Notes: generated by a model from the sequence alone, not told the origin. A DNA stretch of 64,000 bases from Synechococcus sp. KORDI-49 (GCF_000737575.1 NZ_CP006270.1:2359163-2423162), one strand, 5' to 3'. Shown: positions 27,954 through 37,001, counted from the stretch's first letter. Program-made: numbers and translations.

Positions 27954-27967
27954 GTAGGGATTTATAC
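27954..27967 (-). promoter_or_regulatory. Candidate NtcA binding site (GTA-N8-TAC)
   Basis: A perfect GTA-N8-TAC palindrome lies 132 bp upstream of the carbamoyltransferase start. On the minus strand an AT-rich TATTTAAT follows 12 bases downstream; this is shorter than the ~22-base spacing of classical NtcA promoters. A match of this size is expected by chance in about 1 of 25 such gaps, so it is a candidate only. It fits a nitrogen-metabolism gene group. Confidence 0.4.
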
Positions 27968-27997
27968 AAACAGCGCTTTATTGTTCATTTTGAACCT

Positions 27998-28147
27998 TTA
28001 CCAAACGCGTCCGTTCCGCCATTCCACCCACCAGATGGCAAGCAGAACAATCACGGACGCGCTGAGCGCCACCTGACTGCCGACAAGGATCACCTGGAAC
28101 CAGGTCGGGCCGATCAAGCTGGCCATCACGGCTGTGGGGATGGTCAT
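27998..28147 (-). CDS. 49-aa membrane micro-protein coupled to the symporter
   Basis: Reads MTIPTAVMASLIGPTW, then a hydrophobic stretch VILVGSQVALSASVIVLLAI, then a short basic tail WWVEWRNGRVW. The ATG overlaps the symporter TGA (ATGA) and is preceded by a strong AGGAGGAGAC ribosome-binding site, so translation is very likely. It is probably a small accessory subunit of the symporter, comparable in size and placement to known small partners of SSS transporters. That role is inference. Confidence 0.7.
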   Translation of the reverse strand: MTIPTAVMASLIGPTWFQVILVGSQVALSASVIVLLAIWWVEWRNGRVW

Positions 28148-29574
28148 GTCTCCTCCTGAAGCAGGGTGAAATCAAATCGTTCCGGCCGCAGGCGACTGCC
28201 GATCAGCATCACGAGTGCCGACACGGCCGCCGAAAACACCGCAGCGCAGTAAGGCGCAATCAGCACGTAGGCGAGCAGGCCCACAACGCTCCCGGCGAGC
28301 ATGGCCGCAATGGCAGCCGTGCGGTTGGCCGTGCGCCAGTACAAGCCGCACGCCACAGGCCAGACCGTGGAGGCCACCAGAGCACCGGTGAAGAACAGCA
28401 CCGACGCCAGCGAATCCAGCCGCGGCCAGGACAGGGCCAGGGTGACGACCGCCAACCCCACCACCATCAGCCGCGCTGCCTGCTTGAGCTGCAGGTCACT
28501 GGCCTGGGGCCGCAGCAGGCGGAAGTAGACGTCCTCCGCCAGAAGATCGGCGGTGGAGGCCAGCAGGGAATCCAGGGTGGAGGTGAGCGACGCGAACACC
28601 ACCACAAACACCAGAGCAGCGCCTCCGGCCCCGAGCAGATCAGCCGCCATCACGGGGAACACCATGTTCACCTGCTCCAGCGGGATCTCGCGGGCCAGAG
28701 CCACCAGGCCGATGGAGCCCGTCACCATCGGCACGCTCATCCAGGCGATCCCCCCCAGCACGAAGGAGGTCATCACCACCGAGCGCCGACTGGCAAAGAC
28801 CCGAGACCACCAGATGTTGTTGTGAAACACCTCGCCCATGGAGAAGAGGGCGGAATTCCAGGCGATCAACAAGCCGGCCGGCAGCAGCAGATCCAGCCGA
28901 TCGGGATGCCGGGCCAGCAAGGACGCATGCACCTCGGGCATCGGGAACTGCCGGAAGGCGAGCACCGCCACCACCGCCAGCAGCACCATGATCAAGAGCG
29001 ATTGGATGAAATCGGTGCCGATCACGGCCCGCATCCCGCCGAACAGGGTGTAAAGGGTGGCGACACCGATCACCACCACCATTCCCACGTGGTAGTCGAA
29101 GCCTGAAAGGGCCTGCAGCAGCAGTCCGGCCCCCATCGCCTGGGTCATCAGAAACCCCAGGGTGTAGATCGCGGTGATCACCATGAACACCCACCACGCC
29201 AGGCGCCCGTAGCGCAACCGGATGAAATCGCCGCTGGTGCGCCCGTTGGGCATCAGCTGCTTGATCCGAGAGGCCAGGGGGGCAAACAGGATCAATCCAA
29301 GCCCTGCCAGGGCATAGCTGAACATGCCCCAGAGCCCGGTTTTGTACCCGAACTCAGGAGCCAGCAGCGTGGTGTTGCCGGTGACCCAGGAGGCCATCAA
29401 CGTGGCGGTGCTCAGGGCCAGCCCGATGTTGCGGCCGGCCAGCATGTAGTCGTCTGCATCGCTCTGCCCCCGTCGACCCCAGGCAATCCCCAGCGCGACC
29501 CACAACACGGAAAACAGAACGACCAGAGCCCAAGCAATGCCTGGAGCCAGAAAAGGGGCGGAATCAGCGGACAT
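28144..29574 (-). CDS. Sodium:solute symporter (SSS family, DUR3-like)
   Basis: 476-aa transporter with about 13 membrane helices. It begins with an SSS-type segment (DADDYMLAGRNIGLALSTAT) and contains ASWVTGNTTLLAPEFGYKTG and YTLFGGMRAVIGTDFIQ. The nearest familiar group by eye is the DUR3-like urea/solute symporters; the substrate is not proven. It is framed by two overlapping micro-genes and sits upstream of the carbamoyltransferase group, which suits import of a nitrogen compound. Ribosome-binding site CGGGAG is 7 bases upstream of its ATG. Confidence 0.85.
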   Translation of the reverse strand: MSADSAPFLAPGIAWALVVLFSVLWVALGIAWGRRGQSDADDYMLAGRNIGLALSTATLMASWVTGNTTLLAPEFGYKTGLWGMFSYALAGLGLILFAPLASRIKQLMPNGRTSGDFIRLRYGRLAWWVFMVITAIYTLGFLMTQAMGAGLLLQALSGFDYHVGMVVVIGVATLYTLFGGMRAVIGTDFIQSLLIMVLLAVVAVLAFRQFPMPEVHASLLARHPDRLDLLLPAGLLIAWNSALFSMGEVFHNNIWWSRVFASRRSVVMTSFVLGGIAWMSVPMVTGSIGLVALAREIPLEQVNMVFPVMAADLLGAGGAALVFVVVFASLTSTLDSLLASTADLLAEDVYFRLLRPQASDLQLKQAARLMVVGLAVVTLALSWPRLDSLASVLFFTGALVASTVWPVACGLYWRTANRTAAIAAMLAGSVVGLLAYVLIAPYCAAVFSAAVSALVMLIGSRLRPERFDFTLLQEET

Positions 29575-29719
29575 CGGTGGGCTCCCGATGACGCCAGTAG
29601 AGGTGGCCCCGCACGATCATCACCACGGTGGCCGCGGTCACCGCCGCCCCCAACGTGAAGATCATGCGTGCCCAAAGCAGGTCATCCACAGAAGACATCG
29701 CGATGGCTTTGCTGTCCAT
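29564..29719 (-). CDS. 51-aa single-helix micro-protein upstream of the symporter
   Basis: Starts MDSKAIAMSSVDDLLWARM, with one hydrophobic helix (MIFTLGAAVTAATVVMIV) and the tail RGHLYWRHREPTDVR. Its stop lies 11 bases inside the symporter gene, which points to coupled translation. A second Met at codon 8 may be the true start. No clear ribosome-binding site and no recognised family. Confidence 0.5.
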   Translation of the reverse strand: MDSKAIAMSSVDDLLWARMIFTLGAAVTAATVVMIVRGHLYWRHREPTDVR

Positions 29720-29764
29720 AGCAAGGAGTGCGCCAATTCACAGGTGATTCGCACTGTCCTTCAC

Positions 29765-30904
29765 TCAGTCCATGGGGACGGCGGTTTTGACGGAAGCAAG
29801 CTGAGAAGAATCCTCATCCCAAAGGATCAATGAAAAACACTTCCAAAGTTGATGCAGTTGCAGACGTGTGACGTTGTCGAAATTGTTTCGGTTCTCTTCA
29901 TGGCAAGTGCGCAAGCGATAGTTCGGAATTCTTTCTGACAAATGGTGGACGTGATGGTAGGCGATATCCGCTGTAAACCAGTTGAGTACGGGGGGCATGA
30001 TCAGGAATGATGAGCCCTCGATCGCGCCTTTGAAATAACTCCAGCCTTCTTCGCCGCTCGCGTAGGACCCAGGAAAATTATGTTGAACAAAGAAAACCGC
30101 AATCATAATGGCCGCGCTGACGCTCATGATGGAGGCGTATAAAATCCAAAAATGCCAATGTCCAATTGCGCTTCCAATCCACCACCAGGCAAGTGCAACG
30201 CAAATGCTGTTGGCAATCGTGTCGTAAACCTCCTCTTTTGTGTAGAAGAAGCTGGACTTATGATTTTTAATGTAAAGCCATGGATTGAACGCTTGTCCGG
30301 CTGAAATCTTGCGGGGTGTATCCGCAAAAGCTTTGGCGATCAGCTCAATGAAGCCGAACAAGAGTGCCACTCTTGGTTTGATGACAAGATAGTAAAATCC
30401 CCCCGGGAGTAGAGTCAGTGGATGGCGTAACAGTTGGTAGGTGAATCGGGAGCTTTTGTTTTTTGTTTCGTACTCGCGAAGCGTCGTTAGAGCAGATGGG
30501 CCTCGGTATCGATTCCAATTGCCATTGTGTTGATGGTGAAATGCATGGCCTCTTGACCAGGGGTGATGAGGCATGGCATGGACAATGCTCAAAAGAAAGG
30601 CTGCAAATCTGTTGGCAGCTTTCGATCTGAATAAGCTGTGATGACCACAGTCGTGCATCAGCGAGAAACTTCTACTTAGAAAAAGGACGATCAGAGCAAA
30701 CAGAATTGGTGTGAAAACGACCGAGGCTGTTGTCAGGTGATTGGTGAGATTGCCAATGGCAATGCAGCATAAAATTAACGGGATGACTGTGCTGGCGATT
30801 TGCCAGATAGCAATGCCGTCGTCGCTTTCCATGTAAGGCTTGATCGTTAAATCAATGCGCCTCAGGGGTCTTGAAGACAGGCTTGAGGTGGCGGCACTGG
30901 TCAA
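29765..30904 (-). CDS. Membrane fatty acid desaturase (DesA-like)
   Basis: 379-aa di-iron desaturase of thylakoid/plasma membrane lipids. Histidine boxes: HDCGHHS (84-90), HAFHHQH (120-126) and YHHVHHL near residue 315. Four hydrophobic segments surround them. Box spacing is that of omega-6/omega-3 acyl-lipid desaturases, but regiospecificity cannot be called. Base composition is clearly more AT-rich than the flanking symporter and rpsD, hinting at a different history. Confidence 0.88.
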   Translation of the reverse strand: MTSAATSSLSSRPLRRIDLTIKPYMESDDGIAIWQIASTVIPLILCCIAIGNLTNHLTTASVVFTPILFALIVLFLSRSFSLMHDCGHHSLFRSKAANRFAAFLLSIVHAMPHHPWSRGHAFHHQHNGNWNRYRGPSALTTLREYETKNKSSRFTYQLLRHPLTLLPGGFYYLVIKPRVALLFGFIELIAKAFADTPRKISAGQAFNPWLYIKNHKSSFFYTKEEVYDTIANSICVALAWWWIGSAIGHWHFWILYASIMSVSAAIMIAVFFVQHNFPGSYASGEEGWSYFKGAIEGSSFLIMPPVLNWFTADIAYHHVHHLSERIPNYRLRTCHEENRNNFDNVTRLQLHQLWKCFSLILWDEDSSQLASVKTAVPMD

Positions 30905-31120
30905 GAGAGTGAGCTCGGATGGTTTATTGGTCTTGAGGTGATCTGTTCGGCGCGCTTGTTTGAAGTGTTTAGGCCGAATGCTTGATGTATTGATTGATCT
31001 TAATCGATTGATCCATGATTTGGTTGGACAATCCCGCTCCGCCGAAAAGGTTAAGAGCTCTTCATCTTGCCTGCTCGGAGAGGATGCCTGAAATGATCCT
31101 GGAAAAACACGTCAATTCAA
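30905..31120. other. AT-rich intergenic region upstream of the desaturase
   Basis: The gap between the desaturase start and rpsD is 303 bp. This part carries AT-rich sequence, presumably the desaturase promoter. A 78-codon plus-strand ORF crosses the gap but runs through the rpsD terminator and into rpsD, and was not accepted. No RNA gene recognised. Confidence 0.4.
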
Positions 31121-31163
31121 GAAAAAACTCCTGCCCACCGTTGGTCCAAGGGGGCAGGAGTTT
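31121..31163 (-). terminator. Intrinsic terminator of rpsD
   Basis: A 12-bp perfect stem, AAACTCCTGCCC (31125-31136) and GGGCAGGAGTTT (31152-31163), is followed on the minus strand by a T-run (complement of the A-run 31122-31127). It lies 45-87 bp behind the rpsD stop. A strong terminator. Confidence 0.9.
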
Positions 31164-31207
31164 GAGAGAGCTTTCAACGAAACCAAGGCCGTGGCCCAGG
31201 CTGAAAA

Positions 31208-31816
31208 TCAGACCTTTCTGGAGTAGTACTCCACCACCAGCAGTTCGTTGATTTCGAGGGCGACCCATTCGCGCTCACACTTGCCAACGATCTTGGCTGT
31301 GAGCTTGGTCTTGTCCAGCTCCATGTGGGGCGGAATGTTGGCCAGGCCTGGGAATTCCAGGTTGCCTTCGGCCAGTTTCTTGCTGCCCTTGCGTTCGCGA
31401 ATCGCGATCACATCACCGGTTTTGCACTGGTAACTGGCGATGTCGGTGACGCGGCCGTTCACCATCACGTGGCCGTGGTTCACCAGCTGGCGGGCACCGG
31501 GAACGGTGGGGCCGAAGCCGAGACGGAAACAGACGTTGTCGAGCCTGTTCTCCAGAAGCTTGAGCAGGTTGGTTCCGGTGGAACCTTCCTGGGCACGGGC
31601 TTTCTTCACGTAACGCACCAGCTGGCGTTCGGAGACCCCGTAGTTGAAGCGGAGTTTCTGCTTTTCTTCGAGTCGGATCGCGTATTCAGAGCGCTTGCGA
31701 CGGGCTTGGCCGTGCTGACCGGGGGGATAGGACCGCTTTGCGGCCTTCCGGGTGAGACCGGGAAGGTCTCCCAAGCGCCGCGTGATCCTCAGACGAGGGC
31801 CGCGGTATCGAGACAT
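31208..31816 (-). CDS. rpsD: 30S ribosomal protein S4
   Basis: 202-aa small-subunit assembly protein that binds 16S rRNA near the central junction. It starts [20 protein letters not shown] and contains the S4 RNA-binding domain ([20 protein letters not shown]) and [14 protein letters not shown]. The length is typical. Stands alone with its own terminator. Confidence 0.98.
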   Translation of the reverse strand: MSRYRGPRLRITRRLGDLPGLTRKAAKRSYPPGQHGQARRKRSEYAIRLEEKQKLRFNYGVSERQLVRYVKKARAQEGSTGTNLLKLLENRLDNVCFRLGFGPTVPGARQLVNHGHVMVNGRVTDIASYQCKTGDVIAIRERKGSKKLAEGNLEFPGLANIPPHMELDKTKLTAKIVGKCEREWVALEINELLVVEYYSRKV

Positions 31817-31899
31817 AGATCGATGGAATGGGAAGGTGTGAACCGTTCGTGCGTCTTGGCGGGCATGCTGGAACCAGTGATGGGTCCGTGCCCACGCTC

Positions 31900-32178
31900 A
31901 TGCACGAATCGACCACTGTATCCGGCAGCCCTCTCAGTGCTGTCATCGCGGCGTTCAATCAGGCGCTGGCCTGGGTGTTGCTCGCCTTGATCGGCTTCTA
32001 CAGGCGCTTCATCTCGCCGCTCACCGGCCCTCGCTGCCGTTTCATCCCCACCTGCAGCGCCTACGGACTGGAGGCGATTCAGAAGCACGGACCCTGGCGC
32101 GGCAGCTGGCTCACGATCAAACGTCTGCTGCGCTGCACTCCGCTCACGCCCTGCGGCTGCGATCCGGTGCCCGACTGA
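31900..32178 (+). CDS. yidD: Membrane protein insertion efficiency factor YidD
   Basis: 92-aa protein that assists YidC-dependent membrane insertion. The classic block is present: [32 protein letters not shown], then [12 protein letters not shown] with the ending CGCDPVP. The start is taken at ATG 31900. The stop overlaps the next gene (TGATG). Confidence 0.95.
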   Translation: MHESTTVSGSPLSAVIAAFNQALAWVLLALIGFYRRFISPLTGPRCRFIPTCSAYGLEAIQKHGPWRGSWLTIKRLLRCTPLTPCGCDPVPD

Positions 32179-32459
32179 TGTCTTCGCTGGTTCTCTACAG
32201 CCGCCGGGGGTGTTGCCTCTGCGAAGGACTGGAGGCGCGGCTGCGGAACCTGGATCTGGCTGCGCTGGATCTGGAGCTGCAGGTGATCGACATCGATGCC
32301 GTTGCGGTGTCGCCGGTGCTGAAGGCCCGCTACGACCTGGAGGTGCCCGTGCTGGCGCTCGCTGATCAAGAGCTGCCACGGGTGTCGCCGCGGTTGGACG
32401 GCGAGGGCCTGTTCAACTGGTTGCAACGCCGCCTGTCCAACCCGGACGGCCCGCCTTAG
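32178..32459 (+). CDS. Glutaredoxin-like protein (DUF836 type)
   Basis: 93-aa thioredoxin-fold protein with the redox motif YSRRGCCLCEGLE near the N-terminus and the cis-proline segment YDLEVPVLALAD. It is probably a small thiol-disulfide protein; partners unknown. Coupled to yidD by a one-base overlap. Confidence 0.8.
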   Translation: MSSLVLYSRRGCCLCEGLEARLRNLDLAALDLELQVIDIDAVAVSPVLKARYDLEVPVLALADQELPRVSPRLDGEGLFNWLQRRLSNPDGPP

Positions 32460-32495
32460 AACGTGCCCAGATCATTCCGCGTCAGGGGGATTTGG

Positions 32496-34031
32496 ATGGG
32501 CCAGACGCTGCACGCCCTGCTGCGCCAGGTCGCTTGGCAGATCCCCGAGGGATTGCCGGATCCGCTGCTTCAGCAGATCACCTGCGACTCCCGGGCGGTG
32601 CAGGACGGCACCCTGTTCCTGGGATTGCCTGGAGAGCGTGTGGATGGGGGGCGGTTCTGGCGTCAGGCTCTCGAGGCGGGAGCTGCGGCGGCGGTGATCG
32701 GTCCTTCAGCGGCGGCGGTGCTGCCGCCAGCGGCCCATGAGCCGGTGGTGGTGGTGGGCGAGCCGGTGGCCCGTCAGCTGGGAGAACTGGCAGCGGCCTT
32801 CTGGGAGCAGCCCAGCTCGCGACTGGCCCTGATCGGTGTCACCGGCACCAATGGCAAAACCACCACCACCCATCTGATCGAGCATCTGGCGACGGCCATC
32901 GGTACCCCCACGGCCCTGTTCGGCACGTTGGTGAATCGCTGGCCTGGCCACAGCATCACGGCCACCCACACCACCGGCTTCGCCGATCGTCTGCAGGGGC
33001 AGTTGGCCGCCGCCGCCAGCGCCGGGGCTCAGCTTGGGGCGATGGAGGTCAGTTCCCATGCCCTGGCTCAGCAGCGGGTGGCCGGTTGCCGTTTCGCCGC
33101 TGCGGTGTTCACCAACCTCACCCAGGACCATCTCGACTATCACGCCTCGATGCAGGCTTATTTCGAGGCGAAGGCGGCCCTGTTCGCCGATCCCCTGCTG
33201 CAGTCAGGACCGGCCCGCGCGGTGGTGAACAGCGATGATCCCTGGGGTCTGCAGCTGGCGGAACGGCTTGGGGATCGCTGCTGGCGCAGTTCCCTCAGCG
33301 ATCCCGGGGCGGAGCTGCGCATGAGCGATCTGGAGATGACGGCTCGTGGGGTGCGCGGCCGGTTGATCACCCCGCTGGGGGAGGGGCCGTTCGTCTCGCC
33401 GCTGCTGGGTCGTTTCAATCTGATGAACCTGCTGCAGGCGGTGGGTGTGCTGGTGCAGTGCCAGTTGCCGCTGATGCCCTTGCTGGAGGCGATCGAAGGA
33501 TTCCGCGGCGTGCCGGGGCGGATGGAGCGGGTGCTGCTGCCGGGTGCCGATGCGCACGCACTGCCCACGGTGCTGGTCGATTACGCCCATACCCCCGATG
33601 GTCTGGAGAATGCCCTGGCGGCTTCGCGTCCCTTCAGCCGCGGTCGGTTGATCTGCGTGTTCGGCTGTGGTGGCGACCGGGATCGCGGCAAGCGTCCTCA
33701 GATGGCGTCGATCGCGGCACGGCTGGCGGATCGGGTGGTGGTCACCTCCGACAACCCGCGCACCGAAGACCCGCAACGGATCCTGGAGGATGTGGTGGCG
33801 GGGATCCCGGACGGTACCGACAGCCTGGTGGAGGGCGATCGGGCAGCGGCGATCGCGGCGGCGATTGCGGCGGCAGCACCGGAGGATCTGGTGCTGGTGG
33901 CGGGCAAAGGCCATGAGGATTACCAGATCCTCGGCACCGACAAGGTGCACTTCGATGATCGCGAGGAGGCCGAGAACGCTCTTCGGGCCAGGCTGCACGG
34001 GTCAGAATCAGAGCAGATTGGCGCTGTCTGA
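32496..34031 (+). CDS. murE: UDP-MurNAc-tripeptide synthetase MurE
   Basis: Cytoplasmic Mur ligase (511 aa) adding the third residue to the peptidoglycan stem peptide. ATP site [13 protein letters not shown]; meso-diaminopimelate specificity motif DNPRTEDP; C-terminal motif [12 protein letters not shown]. The start is taken at ATG 32496, which has the ribosome-binding site AGGGGGA a few bases upstream; a GTG at 32463 is a weaker alternative. Confidence 0.96.
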   Translation: MGQTLHALLRQVAWQIPEGLPDPLLQQITCDSRAVQDGTLFLGLPGERVDGGRFWRQALEAGAAAAVIGPSAAAVLPPAAHEPVVVVGEPVARQLGELAAAFWEQPSSRLALIGVTGTNGKTTTTHLIEHLATAIGTPTALFGTLVNRWPGHSITATHTTGFADRLQGQLAAAASAGAQLGAMEVSSHALAQQRVAGCRFAAAVFTNLTQDHLDYHASMQAYFEAKAALFADPLLQSGPARAVVNSDDPWGLQLAERLGDRCWRSSLSDPGAELRMSDLEMTARGVRGRLITPLGEGPFVSPLLGRFNLMNLLQAVGVLVQCQLPLMPLLEAIEGFRGVPGRMERVLLPGADAHALPTVLVDYAHTPDGLENALAASRPFSRGRLICVFGCGGDRDRGKRPQMASIAARLADRVVVTSDNPRTEDPQRILEDVVAGIPDGTDSLVEGDRAAAIAAAIAAAAPEDLVLVAGKGHEDYQILGTDKVHFDDREEAENALRARLHGSESEQIGAV

Positions 34032-34037
34032 TCCGGA

Positions 34038-35144
34038 ATGGAAGGTCTGAACCGGGCTGAACTGTTCAAGGACGCCCAGTTTCTGCAGACGCCGGAGGGT
34101 CTGCTGGGCGGCACCGTGGTGCTGCTTCTGTTCTGGTTGCTGCTGCGTCTGCTCGAGCGCTGGGGGACATCCTCGTGGTCTCCGGTGATCCGCGCGGTGC
34201 GACGTCCGCTGGTGCTTGGGTTCGGATTGGCGTTGTTCGTCGGCTGGATCTTCGGTCTGCTTGCCCACAATCTGTCTGCTCTCACGGAGCGCGATGTGGC
34301 GCGATTGACCACCTCGATCGTGCTGATCGTGATTGGCCGTGCTCTCATCGTGGGCGGCCTGAAGTTTCTCCATTCCGCCACATTCAATCGCTGGCTGATG
34401 CGGGAGATTGAGAACGAGCGGGAGCGGGCGATGATGGTATCGCTGCTCGATCGTATTTACAGCATTGTGATTGTTCTGGTCACATTTGCAGCGATCATGG
34501 TGGCCTTCGGTGTGTCTCCTACAGCTGTGGGGGCGGTTCTCGGCGGTGCGGGCATCGGGATCGGCTTTGGCACGCAGCAGATCTCCCAGAACTTTCTCTC
34601 CGGTCTGATGTTGTTCTTCAACCGTCCTTTTGCAGAGGGTGACTGGATCAAGGTGTCGAGCTTCGAAGGCACTGTGGAGCGGATTGGCTGGTATCACACA
34701 CGCATTTGCACATTTGATCAGCGTCCTCTGTTCATTCCCAACGCATTGTTTGCTACAACGCCGATTGAGAATCCAGGGCGGATGTATCACCGTCGGATCT
34801 ATGAGGAAATCAGTCTGCGCTATGAAGATCTCGGCTGTGTCTCTCAGATCGTCCGTGATGTGAAGCAGATGCTGCAACAGCATCCTGCGATCGATCAGAG
34901 CAAGACGATCCTGGTGAATTTCAATCAGTGGGGCAGCTCATCGATCAACGTGATGATCTATGCCTTCACCAAGACCACGGATTGGTCTCTGTGGCTGGAT
35001 CAGCAACAGGATGTGTTTCTGAAGGTGGCCGACATCGTGAAGGCGGCTGGGGCTGATTTCGCCTTCCCTTCCACCACGCTGTACGCCTCCCCTGGCTTTC
35101 AGTCGCTGCAGGCCGCCGCGCCTCGCCCGGACACAGAACAGTGA
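34038..35144 (+). CDS. MscS-family mechanosensitive channel
   Basis: 368-aa membrane protein with four or so N-terminal helices and the MscS core GAVLGGAGIGIGFGTQQISQ followed by FFNRPFAEGDWIKVSSFEGT. A C-terminal cytoplasmic domain follows. Likely a tension-gated or osmotic channel. It is the second MscS homologue in the window, shorter than the one at 16.7 kb. It lies 6 bp behind murE. Confidence 0.9.
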   Translation: MEGLNRAELFKDAQFLQTPEGLLGGTVVLLLFWLLLRLLERWGTSSWSPVIRAVRRPLVLGFGLALFVGWIFGLLAHNLSALTERDVARLTTSIVLIVIGRALIVGGLKFLHSATFNRWLMREIENERERAMMVSLLDRIYSIVIVLVTFAAIMVAFGVSPTAVGAVLGGAGIGIGFGTQQISQNFLSGLMLFFNRPFAEGDWIKVSSFEGTVERIGWYHTRICTFDQRPLFIPNALFATTPIENPGRMYHRRIYEEISLRYEDLGCVSQIVRDVKQMLQQHPAIDQSKTILVNFNQWGSSSINVMIYAFTKTTDWSLWLDQQQDVFLKVADIVKAAGADFAFPSTTLYASPGFQSLQAAAPRPDTEQ

Positions 35145-35150
35145 AATTTA

Positions 35151-35195
35151 CACAGTATCGTGAGTATATTGTGGATATATCGTCACGATATTGTG
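35151..35195. terminator. Inverted repeat between convergent genes
   Basis: TATCGTGA (35156-35163) and TCACGATA (35183-35190) are perfect arms, extended outward by CACA/TGTG with one mismatch. The loop is 19 nt and AT-rich. It sits just past the mscS stop and covers the aminotransferase stop codon. A bidirectional terminator is likely, but no T-run follows, and an operator cannot be excluded. Confidence 0.4.
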
Positions 35196-36397
35196 CTTAA
35201 TGCGGTGATCAGTCGGTCGATCTCCTCGTTGCTGGTGCTGATGTGGGTGCAGGCCCGCAGGCAGCTCGGGTCGGCGAGGTCTCGGATCCAGATGCCGTCA
35301 CGCCCCAGTTGCTGCACCAGGTCTGCCGGCGCGGGAGCGTTGCTGATCTGAAAGCTCACCAGTCCGCTCGCCGGCGGCTGATTGAGCAGTGGGCTCACTG
35401 CCGCCAGGGCGGACAACCCTTGCCATAGATCGCTGCTGAGGGTCTGGATCCGCTGCCAGCGCGCCTCCGCATGGCCGTGCTGCTCCATCAGGTCCAGGGA
35501 GCTGCGCAGGCCTGCCATCAGAGGGACGCAGCTGGTGGCCACCTCGAAGCGGCGACTGTCGTGGTGAAACGGATCCGCGCTGCTGAGGTCCGCCTTGCTC
35601 TCGTCCCGCAGGCTGCGCCATCCGATCAGCGTGGGTTGCCCCTGCTCCAGCACCCGTTGCGAGAGGGCCACGCCCCCCAGTCCTTCCGGGCCGCAGGCCC
35701 ACTTGTGGCCGGTGAAGGCGTAGATGTCTGCCCTGGCGGCCGCCTCGGCCACGGGGATCTGCCCGAAGCTCTGGGCGGCGTCCACCAGCAGGTAGGGCTT
35801 CCGGGGGTGCTGGTGAAGCCGTTCCGCCACAGCGGCGATCGGCATGATCTGTCCGGTGTTCCAGAGCAGATGGCTGAGCACCACCAGGCGGGTGCGGGGG
35901 GTGAGCGACTGCTCCAGGGCTTCGGCCAATCCCGCATCGGTGGAGGGTTGGTCGCCGCGCAGGTGCTTCACCGGCAGGCTGTCGATCGACAGACCCTGGC
36001 GGCGGGCCAGCTCCACGCAGGCCGCCACCACCCCCGGGTGCTCGCAGTCGCTGATCAGCAGGCGGTCGTCGGCATCAAACGGCAGCCCCCAGAGCGGCAG
36101 TACGCATCCGCTGGTGACGTTTTCACTCAGGGCCAGCCGATGGGGGGGAACGCCGCAGAGCTCTGCCAGCCGGCGGCGGGTGCTGTTGACCTCGGCGGCG
36201 ATGAACGGCCACACATCCGTGGTGAAGGGACCCAGCTCCTGGATGCGCTTCCAGCTGGCGGTGATGGCCTCCAGTGATGGGGTCGGCAGCGGGCCCTGGC
36301 CGCCGTAGTTGAAGTAGGTCTTGTTCTGCAGGGCAGGGCAAAGCTGTTTCCAGGTCAGAGAGCTGTGTGCGGTCGGGTTGGAGCTCGTGTCACCCAT
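35183..36397 (-). CDS. Class V aminotransferase (cysteine desulfurase / isopenicillin-N-epimerase-like)
   Basis: 404-aa PLP enzyme of fold type I. It opens with the FNYGGQGPLPTPSLEA block. Pyridoxal-binding features are LLVDAAQSFGQIPV (Asp) and FTGHKWACGPEGLGG (Schiff-base Lys). No SufS-type active-site Cys loop is obvious, so desulfurase activity is uncertain. Single gene, convergent with mscS. Confidence 0.85.
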   Translation of the reverse strand: MGDTSSNPTAHSSLTWKQLCPALQNKTYFNYGGQGPLPTPSLEAITASWKRIQELGPFTTDVWPFIAAEVNSTRRRLAELCGVPPHRLALSENVTSGCVLPLWGLPFDADDRLLISDCEHPGVVAACVELARRQGLSIDSLPVKHLRGDQPSTDAGLAEALEQSLTPRTRLVVLSHLLWNTGQIMPIAAVAERLHQHPRKPYLLVDAAQSFGQIPVAEAAARADIYAFTGHKWACGPEGLGGVALSQRVLEQGQPTLIGWRSLRDESKADLSSADPFHHDSRRFEVATSCVPLMAGLRSSLDLMEQHGHAEARWQRIQTLSSDLWQGLSALAAVSPLLNQPPASGLVSFQISNAPAPADLVQQLGRDGIWIRDLADPSCLRACTHISTSNEEIDRLITALSTIS

Positions 36398-36550
36398 GGC
36401 CGAGGGTCCTGCGCGCCTCCACCGTATGGATATGGAGGGCTGAGCGGTGATCGATGAAACGGAGCCTTTGGCTACAGATCAGCGTCAGGCACTGTTGTTG
36501 TTGTTACTTACACCTTTATTCAATGGCGATAAGTTAATTGGAGTCGATGA

Positions 36551-36739
36551 ATGGTCGTGTCACTGACATCACGCTACAGAGCTCTGATTGATCAGGCGAA
36601 TCAGGCAAAGGATCGCCAGACCTGTTTCTACTATCTTAAGCAGGCTGAGAAGTTGTTGCAGACTCAGTCTCCAGACCAGTACGGCATTCAGCCTGTCGCT
36701 TCGATGGTGTCGCGTCCACAGATTCAGCAGGCTGCCTGA
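36551..36739 (+). CDS. Small protein of unknown function (62 aa)
   Basis: Starts MVVSLTSRYRALIDQANQAK and continues with a helical, Gln-rich segment (YYLKQAEKLLQTQS). Soluble and likely alpha-helical. The composition looks protein-like and the gene lies alone in a low-density stretch. No family recognised. Confidence 0.55.
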   Translation: MVVSLTSRYRALIDQANQAKDRQTCFYYLKQAEKLLQTQSPDQYGIQPVASMVSRPQIQQAA

Positions 36740-36842
36740 GCTCAGAACAGCAAAATTGCTCAATCGGGCATTTCGGTAGTCGTCTTATCTGAAAGATGGT
36801 GACTGTTCGGATAGATCTTCCGTGAGTTGCCTGTCTTCTTGT

Positions 36843-37001
36843 ATGAACCGCAACCAAACCATTCTGAAACTGGTTGACAAAGCAGCACCGCGTGTCACCC
36901 CGAAGCCTGTGCTGAAGCCGAGGCCCACGTTGCCGAAGCAATCACGGTTCGAATCGCCGGCATGGGAGGACTACCGGGCTAATTACTCCGGTCTGGACTG
37001 A
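36843..37001 (+). CDS. Small basic proline-rich protein (52 aa)
   Basis: Begins MNRNQTILKLVDKAAPRV, then a Lys/Pro-rich segment (TPKPVLKPRPTLPKQ) and ends WEDYRANYSGLD. No membrane helix. The ordered amphipathic start and acidic/aromatic end look like a real short protein, but no ribosome-binding site supports it. Confidence 0.45.
   Translation: MNRNQTILKLVDKAAPRVTPKPVLKPRPTLPKQSRFESPAWEDYRANYSGLD

Noticed and set aside
31015-31251. 78-codon plus-strand ORF downstream of the desaturase region
   Set aside because: Runs through the rpsD terminator hairpin and into rpsD antisense; no coding character.
36447-36566. 39-aa GTG-started ORF
   Set aside because: Leu-run product of unlikely composition, overlaps the better 62-aa frame, no ribosome-binding site.
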